Shown piece after piece: positions 58,641 to 64,000 of a DNA stretch of 64,000 bases (positions are counted from its first letter, which is position 1; every line of letters starts with the position of its first letter). Source of the stretch: Jeotgalicoccus psychrophilus DSM 19085 (GTDB lineage Bacteria; Bacillota; Bacilli; Staphylococcales; Salinicoccaceae); contig NZ_KE384464.1 in the NCBI RefSeq assembly GCF_000425845.1, positions 180,970-244,969 of the forward strand. Direction: 5' to 3'. The notes beneath the pieces are model-generated. The model worked only from the letters and a program-made list of their open reading frames with translations, made no database searches and had not been told where the DNA came from. A program made the translations under genes and the position numbers.

Positions 58641-59443
58641 AACTAAAAGTTAAAGTGAGAGATTTTGAAAGCGGCATTTCAATTATTAAAATAGATGTAC
58701 CTGCCGAATCCACAGTCGATCTGCTGCTTGGAAAACTGGTGCAGGAAGATCTGATATTTGAATCGTACTTACCAGGCATCAAGACGACGGGGTATACATA
58801 TGGGGAATTTCACAAATTAAAAACATCCAGCCTGTTTCACGGCAAGGAAAAAGCGATACTGACATCTGACAAAGTAGAGATTACAGTAACGCAGAAAAAG
58901 TCGGAAGAGGGTCAAAAAGCAGGGCAGGTGCTGCTCGACTACTCGCAGCTCGTCAATGTAGTTGATAAATTCAAGGAACTGGAGAACAGTACAAATGTAG
59001 AATACGGCACTGTATTTTTTGTTCAGCAGGAAAAACACCAGTATTTAATCAGATATGAAGAACACGGTTTTGAATTTTATCATTTTAAACTGCAGTATGA
59101 CAATGCGTTTAAAGATGAAGACAGATTCCCCTTCCTGATACTTGAATTAAAAACAAAACAGGAGCTGACGGCAAGTGAACTGAAATGGATACGGACAATT
59201 ATGTTCCCGTCAAAAGAACGCAAAAATCCGATTATCCATATGGAAGTATCTAAGCTGAACCAGGACATCGTAGATGAGCTGGCCACTCTGGTACACAGAG
59301 TTATGGTGATTATCGGAAAGTTCCAGGTGAGTAAGAAGTCACTGGAATCAGCAGATAAACTGCCATCATATGTGCAGCTGAATGAGAAAAACTCTATCGG
59401 CTTTGTGGAGATTGAGCAGCTGAAGCGGATAGTGGAGGCGTAG
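58637..59443 (+). CDS. Unrecognised soluble protein linked to comK and the metallopeptidase
   Basis: The 268-residue protein starts in an ATGA overlap with the previous gene, which implies translational coupling. The first 75 residues look like a ubiquitin-like or CPA-type beta-grasp (KLKVKVRDFESGISIIKIDVP), followed by mixed alpha/beta. There is no signal peptide or membrane helix. I recognise no family. Confidence 0.75.
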   Translation: MKLKVKVRDFESGISIIKIDVPAESTVDLLLGKLVQEDLIFESYLPGIKTTGYTYGEFHKLKTSSLFHGKEKAILTSDKVEITVTQKKSEEGQKAGQVLLDYSQLVNVVDKFKELENSTNVEYGTVFFVQQEKHQYLIRYEEHGFEFYHFKLQYDNAFKDEDRFPFLILELKTKQELTASELKWIRTIMFPSKERKNPIIHMEVSKLNQDIVDELATLVHRVMVIIGKFQVSKKSLESADKLPSYVQLNEKNSIGFVEIEQLKRIVEA

Positions 59444-59521
59444 AAATCAGAATATAATAACTAGTAAGTGAGCCGAATAATTCAGCTACTTATTTATTTT
59501 GGGAAGTAATGAGGTATTGTA

Positions 59522-61495
59522 ATGAAAATAGAACGGAAATTCAGACCAGAGATAGAAGGTTTGAGAGCAGTAGCAGCATTGCTGGTAGCAGTGTATCATA
59601 TTTGGATGATGCGTGTTTCCGGCGGCGTAGATGTATTCTTTGTAGTATCAGGTTTTTTAATCACAACTTCATTACTTTCAAGGTATGCAAGAGACGGATA
59701 TATTAATTTCTTTAGTTTTATATTTGGTTTGTTAAAAAGATTATTACCAAATGCATTGCTTGTACTAACTGTTGTTTTAATAGCAAGTTATTTTATAATG
59801 CCAGAGTATAGACATGCTGGAATAATTAAAGAAATATTCGCATCGATATTTTATTTTGAGAACTGGCAACTGGCTATTTCCGGAACAGATTACTTAAATC
59901 AGGGAAATGAAAAAAGTCCGGTCCAGCATTTTTGGGCAATGTCTATCCAAGGTCAGTTTTATGTTATCTGGTTTTTAGTTATAAGTTTAGCTATTTTAAT
60001 TCACAAGAAATTTAAAATCGAGTTCAAAAAATCATTTCTTGGGCTATTATTAATTTTAATAGCGATATCATTTATCTTTTCTGTATATTTGACCGGTATA
60101 AATCAGCCACTGGCTTATTTTGATACACGTACTAGAGTATGGGAGTTTGGACTAGGCGGACTACTATTACTTATTATATATAGAATAAAATTACCGAAAT
60201 TTTTAAGCACAATAATGGGCTGGTCAGGTTTAGTTATATTGTTGAGTACAGGTATGCTATTAGACGTGGAAAACAGTTTCCCAGGTTACATTGCCTTACT
60301 ACCTGTAATGGCAGCAGTTTTCATATTGGTAGCAGGAGAAAATACATCGAAACTTGGTGTAGAGAAGTTCCTCGGTAGTAAATTTATGGTTTGGCTAGGT
60401 GGATTAAGCTACGGACTATATTTATGGCACTGGCCATTACTGAGCTTTTACTATGTAATTTTTGATACAACAGATGTGAGTATTCTGCATGGAATTCTGA
60501 TTATCTTTATTTCGTTAGTATTGAGTTATTTAGCAAATCGATTTTTAGAAAAACCTATTAATCAATTGATTGGAAAAAATAATTTTACTTTTAAAAAATT
60601 CTTGCCGATTATACTCCAATTGGGAATAGTCATCATTTTACTGGGTGTCTGGTTTATAGGAAGTGAACTGAAAAGTTCACAGCAGGAGAATCTTGCTGGA
60701 AATAGTGAACACCCTGGAGTACTTGCAGAAGAAATATCGTTTTCGCCAGAAGGTACAGAACCTATACCGGCTCTCGAAAATGCTAAAGACGATAGAGCAG
60801 ATGCATATGCTGATGGATGTCAGATTTCACCTGGAGATTCCGAAGTGAAAATTTGTGAGTATGGAAATACTGATGATTATGACTATACAATTGCGTTAGT
60901 GGGAGGATCCAAGTCTACACATTGGCTTCCGAGTCTGCAGGAACTTGGGGATAATTACAGGATACTGAATGTAACGAAGAGCGGTTGCAGATTTTCGTTA
61001 GATAATAATGAAAGTATCGCTGATGATTGTTATGAGTGGAATACTAAAGTAGTGGATGAGCTTGCAGAGTATAATCCAGATGTAGTGGTGGCATTAGCAG
61101 ATGTTGCTCGTCCCGCTTATGAGGAAGTGCCTGAAGGATTTATAGAGCAATTTGAAAAGCTTAATAACTATGACATTCCAATATTGGCTATTAGAGATAC
61201 ACCCTATTTTGCCAAGGATGTTGTTGAATGCCTGAGTCAAGACAACGGAATTAACGAATGTAGCATAGAAAAATCTAAAACGATATCTCCAACTCCGGCA
61301 TGGGAGAAATTATCAAACCCACCGGAAAATGTGATGTATGTAGACTACACAGATTATATATGTGATGAAGAAAAGTGTCCTCCTGTGGTAGGGAATATTG
61401 TTGCATATCTTGATAAAAGCCATATGACAGCGACTTTCAATAAAACCTTTTCACCAATTATTCGCAAAGATCTAGAAAAAATATTATTAAATTAA
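59522..61495 (+). CDS. OatA-like acyltransferase with C-terminal SGNH domain
   Basis: The 657-residue protein has an acyltransferase-3 membrane domain of about ten helices (1-380) with RPEIEGLRAVAALLVAVYH (catalytic His) and FFVVSGFLITTSL. A single external SGNH domain (about 420-657) starts with ALVGGSKSTHWLPSL, a known GGSxS variant of GDSH, and ends with the Asp-His pair in DKSHMTATF. It probably O-acetylates a cell-envelope polysaccharide such as peptidoglycan or teichoic acid. Base composition looks more AT-rich than its neighbours. Confidence 0.9.
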   Translation: MKIERKFRPEIEGLRAVAALLVAVYHIWMMRVSGGVDVFFVVSGFLITTSLLSRYARDGYINFFSFIFGLLKRLLPNALLVLTVVLIASYFIMPEYRHAGIIKEIFASIFYFENWQLAISGTDYLNQGNEKSPVQHFWAMSIQGQFYVIWFLVISLAILIHKKFKIEFKKSFLGLLLILIAISFIFSVYLTGINQPLAYFDTRTRVWEFGLGGLLLLIIYRIKLPKFLSTIMGWSGLVILLSTGMLLDVENSFPGYIALLPVMAAVFILVAGENTSKLGVEKFLGSKFMVWLGGLSYGLYLWHWPLLSFYYVIFDTTDVSILHGILIIFISLVLSYLANRFLEKPINQLIGKNNFTFKKFLPIILQLGIVIILLGVWFIGSELKSSQQENLAGNSEHPGVLAEEISFSPEGTEPIPALENAKDDRADAYADGCQISPGDSEVKICEYGNTDDYDYTIALVGGSKSTHWLPSLQELGDNYRILNVTKSGCRFSLDNNESIADDCYEWNTKVVDELAEYNPDVVVALADVARPAYEEVPEGFIEQFEKLNNYDIPILAIRDTPYFAKDVVECLSQDNGINECSIEKSKTISPTPAWEKLSNPPENVMYVDYTDYICDEEKCPPVVGNIVAYLDKSHMTATFNKTFSPIIRKDLEKILLN

Positions 61496-61499
61496 AATT

Positions 61500-61537
61500 A
61501 AAGCCATGCCAACTTTTATAAGTTGGCATGGCTTTTT
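61500..61537. terminator. Bidirectional terminator after the acyltransferase
   Basis: AAAGCCATGCCAACTT (61500-61515) pairs perfectly with AAGTTGGCATGGCTTT (61520-61535) around TTAT. Confidence 0.93.
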
Positions 61538-61538
61538 A

Positions 61539-61964
61539 TTATAGTTCTTTTTCCATATATTTATGTGGAATGCCTGCATCATCAAATTCATCAGAAGAAA
61601 CGTGGTAGCCAAGTTTCTCATAGAATTTAATTGCGTGTACCTGTGCACCGAGCTTTGCACGTGTGTAACCATTCTCCTCAGCATGAATATGAACGAAGTT
61701 CATCAGCGCCTGACCGAGGTGCAGTCCTCTGGCAATTTTCCTTACAGCCATGCGTTCAACCTTGATTAAGCCTTCGCCGACATCACGGTATCTGACTGTG
61801 CCGATTGGACGGTCATCAAGAGTAAGAAGAATATTTACCGCCTCTCTTTCGTATTCATCCACTTCTTCTTCAGGCGGTACGTTCTGTTCTTCTACAAAAA
61901 CTTCTTTTCTAATTTCGAGACATTGATTGTAGTACTTTTGATCATCAGTTATTTTAAGTTCCAA
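61539..61964 (-). CDS. GNAT N-acetyltransferase
   Basis: The 141-residue protein starts best at TTG 61964, which follows AGGTG at 5-bp spacing; the longer frame to 62012 overlaps the previous gene. It has IRKEVFVEEQNVP (N-terminal strand-turn-helix), IGTVRYRDVG, and the acetyl-CoA-binding pattern KIARGLHLGQALM in place of QxxGxG/A. Substrate unknown; the family includes YitI-like proteins. Confidence 0.85.
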   Translation of the reverse strand: MELKITDDQKYYNQCLEIRKEVFVEEQNVPPEEEVDEYEREAVNILLTLDDRPIGTVRYRDVGEGLIKVERMAVRKIARGLHLGQALMNFVHIHAEENGYTRAKLGAQVHAIKFYEKLGYHVSSDEFDDAGIPHKYMEKEL

Positions 61965-61972
61965 TTCATCAC

Positions 61973-62437
61973 CTACATCGCATTTTTTCTTCGTATAATC
62001 GTATACTGCCAAAACACTTTAAGCTGTTCGATATTCCAGTAATCCATACCGAGAGACAAAGCAGGGCGGGTATTAAATCTAATGTTGCTAGCTTCTGCTG
62101 CTGCCAGTGCAATATATTGGATATGGGGTTTTAACTTTTTAAACTCATCTGATAATTTGCCGTCTTTTTGAATCCAGTCCAGCGGAAAAATATAGTCGAA
62201 AATATTTACAACTTCATATATTTCAGGAATTGCAGTAATGTAACATGCTGCATCGACAGATGGATTATTCTGTGATTCTGAAAAATAGCTTCTTAGAGAT
62301 AAATATAACTCTTTATGCTCGTGATTCATATAAAAATATTCATTTTCAATCTTGGGCTGATTGCTGTTTTTAATCAGATCTTCCAGATTATCCATCATTT
62401 CATGAATATTAGTCACTTTGTCATATGATTTTCTCAA
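61973..62437 (-). CDS. DUF2538-like staphylococcal protein
   Basis: The 154-residue protein starts best at TTG 62437, after GGAGGTGG; the GTG at 62452 overlaps the ribosome-binding site. Typical strings are MMDNLEDLIK, AACYITAIPEIYEV, and FNTRPALSLGMDYWNIEQLKVFWQY. It resembles the DUF2538 family conserved in Staphylococcaceae, function unknown. It lies upstream of the GNAT gene in the same unit, 8 bp away. Confidence 0.78.
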   Translation of the reverse strand: MRKSYDKVTNIHEMMDNLEDLIKNSNQPKIENEYFYMNHEHKELYLSLRSYFSESQNNPSVDAACYITAIPEIYEVVNIFDYIFPLDWIQKDGKLSDEFKKLKPHIQYIALAAAEASNIRFNTRPALSLGMDYWNIEQLKVFWQYTIIRRKNAM

Positions 62438-62456
62438 AACAGCCACCTCCACTTAA

Positions 62457-63863
62457 TTAATAATAGTAACCGTTATTAGGTGAATTGCTATTGCTGCCTT
62501 CATAGTATTCATCTTGCGTTTCTGTACCATCATCATAGTAGCCATCATCTTGTTGATTATTTGTACCATCATCATAATAACCGTCCTGCTGAGTGTTTGT
62601 ACCATCATCGTAAGTGCCGTCATTATTATAATTTTCTTCTTGTGATTGCTCATTAGTACCTTCATTTTGAGGTGTCTGATTATCCTGGTTGAAGTCACCG
62701 TCTGTAGTATCTTCTAGATCATCTTCACCTTCAATATCTGATTCTTCATAATCAAATTGTTCAGTTTCAAAACCGTCGCCGTAAGGACTTTCGTATCCTT
62801 CTTCAGCAAAAAATGGAATACTTTCCGGCTGATGTTCAGTCAGCATATACTCATCCAGATATTCGTAAGGAACAAGATAATCGCCTAATCTTAGCTGCAG
62901 TAAATCAAAAGGTTCAGAAGGTTCTATTTCCAGTATATCGCGGATTGTATTTGACAGAACAAATAAGTGTTCATCATCTGCTCTGTAGAAATATGCTCCA
63001 TTACCTTGATTCCAATAGTCACTGCCTCTTAATTGTGTTGAATCGAATGAAATATTATTAAAAGCATAGTAGGAAGCAAGCTGGCGGATATCTTTAGATG
63101 TAAAGTTATGTCTTGTGTTATCTGCTACCACTTTTATCAAATCATCTATTTTACTTAAACCGCCTGACGATTTAACTTTGTTAAGTACCGCTTCAACAAG
63201 CTCCATTTGTCTGTTTCCGCGGCCTAAATCTGAATCTACGCGTCTGCTTCTAACTACAGCAAGTGCTTCTTCACCGTCCAATTCCTGAACGCCGGCTTCG
63301 AGCTCAACCCGTCCTTTGTCATGCTGATTAGGCTCATTCATATCAAAAGGAACATCGAATTCAACTCCGCCTATGGAATCGACAATATCTACAACGCCTG
63401 CCATATTAATACGTACATAGTAATCCACAGGTACATTTAAAAGCTTTTCCACAGAATCCATTGAAGCTGAAGGACCGCCATACATGTGTGCATGATTTAT
63501 TTTGTCAAAATACCCTTCAGTTTCTATATATGCAAGTGTATCCCTTGGAATATTCACTAATTTTACATCATCACTATTTTTATCAAAAGTTGCAAGTATC
63601 ATACTGTCAGTACGGAAATCATCACCGCCTAAATTTTCTTTTTCAGCACGTGATTCGTTCTCATCAGTACCAAGAATCAGCACTGTGAAGCTGTCTTCAA
63701 CGTTAGCATCTTCTTCCCGTAAATCAGATTTTTCTCTGTCTGTCGGTTCGTATGAGCTGCTGACACCTTCATCAAAAGTATTATAAAGACTGTAAATATA
63801 AATCCCGGCGCCAATCAATATTAGCAGCAGGACAATTACAACTGTCCAGATTATTTTTTTCAT
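62457..63863 (-). CDS. Second LCP family protein with Tyr/Asp/Gln-rich tail
   Basis: The 468-residue protein has the same layout as the LCP protein at 54456-55535: N-terminal helix and external LCP domain with NIPRDTLAYIE, RTDSMILATF and VRSRRVDSDLGRG. A C-terminal tail of about 120 residues is low in hydrophobic residues. It carries imperfect repeats of YYDDGTN-QQD and ends in NNGYYY. Such a tail suggests a wall-spanning or interaction segment. TTG at 63866 lies directly before ATG 63863. Confidence 0.92.
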   Translation of the reverse strand: MKKIIWTVVIVLLLILIGAGIYIYSLYNTFDEGVSSSYEPTDREKSDLREEDANVEDSFTVLILGTDENESRAEKENLGGDDFRTDSMILATFDKNSDDVKLVNIPRDTLAYIETEGYFDKINHAHMYGGPSASMDSVEKLLNVPVDYYVRINMAGVVDIVDSIGGVEFDVPFDMNEPNQHDKGRVELEAGVQELDGEEALAVVRSRRVDSDLGRGNRQMELVEAVLNKVKSSGGLSKIDDLIKVVADNTRHNFTSKDIRQLASYYAFNNISFDSTQLRGSDYWNQGNGAYFYRADDEHLFVLSNTIRDILEIEPSEPFDLLQLRLGDYLVPYEYLDEYMLTEHQPESIPFFAEEGYESPYGDGFETEQFDYEESDIEGEDDLEDTTDGDFNQDNQTPQNEGTNEQSQEENYNNDGTYDDGTNTQQDGYYDDGTNNQQDDGYYDDGTETQDEYYEGSNSNSPNNGYYY

Positions 63864-63971
63864 CAAAGTAATAGACCCATTTCTTGTTTAGATTTTAAAA
63901 TACATTAACTTCTATTATAATGTTAATAAGACATAATTTAAAACAATATATTAAAATACAGAGGGTTGCAA

Positions 63972-64000
63972 ATGAAAAAGATAACGATGTTCGTATGGAA
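63972..64000 (+). CDS. Start of a gene continuing beyond the window
   Basis: An ATG at 63972 preceded by GAGGG encodes MKKITMFVW before the window ends. Such a start occurs in glycosyltransferase family 4 proteins, but nine residues do not prove this. Confidence 0.45.

Noticed and set aside
60898-60930. Missing catalytic Asp in the SGNH block of the acyltransferase
   Set aside because: GGSxS in place of GDSH is an accepted variant in fused acyltransferase/SGNH proteins, and the Ser and the Asp-His pair are kept.

Overview
The window is a 64 kb stretch of a low-GC Firmicutes chromosome. Gene content and order point to the family Staphylococcaceae. Landmarks are a staphylococcal-type CoA-disulfide reductase, opp-fabHF-trpS-spx-mecA-coiA-pepF, yjbH-yjbI-yjbK-relQ-nadK-mgtE-fabI, an L-lysine-type murE, prfC, htrA and comK. 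This order is close, from memory, to the corresponding part of the Staphylococcus aureus and Bacillus subtilis (yjb/yjc) maps. The heme-copper ba3-type oxidase operon, the Tat-dependent GMC dehydrogenase with its own tatC, and the base composition suggest a Jeotgalicoccus-like relative rather than Staphylococcus itself; that placement is inference.

Layout. 1-7.1 kb: YisK/YisL-like genes, a membrane-anchored amylase-fold protein lacking its catalytic residues, then CoA-disulfide reductase, a DegV fatty-acid-binding protein, a HAD phosphatase, a SufT-like protein and UppP. 7.2-9.9 kb: clpB with a textbook CtsR operator. 10-13.6 kb: glpD and glpK without glpF. 13.6-20 kb: an oligopeptide ABC transporter operon behind a CcpA cre site. 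20-23.4 kb: fabH-fabF behind a FapR operator, and trpS. 23.8-28 kb: spx, mecA, coiA and pepF. 28-32.4 kb: the small RNA RsaE/RoxS, a complete ba3 oxidase operon including a 49-residue subunit, and a frameshifted Crp/Fnr regulator. 32.5-38.2 kb: yjbH, truncated globin, CYTH protein, relQ, nadK, mgtE and FapR-controlled fabI. 38.2-42 kb: yjcG, yjcH, an AI-2E-family protein, an M23 endopeptidase without signal peptide and a small membrane protein. 42.3-45.9 kb: gluconate-2-dehydrogenase-like pair plus tatC. 46-54.2 kb: murE, a small overlapping gene, prfC, a manganese (yybP-ykoY) riboswitch and TerC protein, htrA, a Trk/Ktr potassium transporter and a degenerate metallophosphatase. 54.2-64 kb: 41-bp tandem repeats, two LCP (LytR-CpsA-Psr) paralogues flanking a competence cluster (sigma factor diverging from comK, comK followed by a membrane zinc-peptidase-like gene and an unknown gene), an OatA-like acyltransferase, a GNAT protein, a DUF2538-like protein, and the start of one more gene.

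How the parts connect. Fatty acid synthesis (fabHF, fabI) carries matching FapR boxes at two separate loci. Proteostasis and thiol stress genes (clpB/CtsR, spx, its adaptor yjbH, mecA, htrA) are concentrated here. Respiration is represented by RsaE, a CRP/FNR-type palindrome centred about 40 bp upstream of the probable start of the oxidase operon, and a regulator of the matching family whose gene is split by a one-base shift in a run of A. Competence genes (mecA, coiA, sigma factor, comK) recur. Two features stand out as possibly undescribed: the comK-linked membrane metallopeptidase and its partner, and the hairpin that pairs with the coiA ribosome-binding site.
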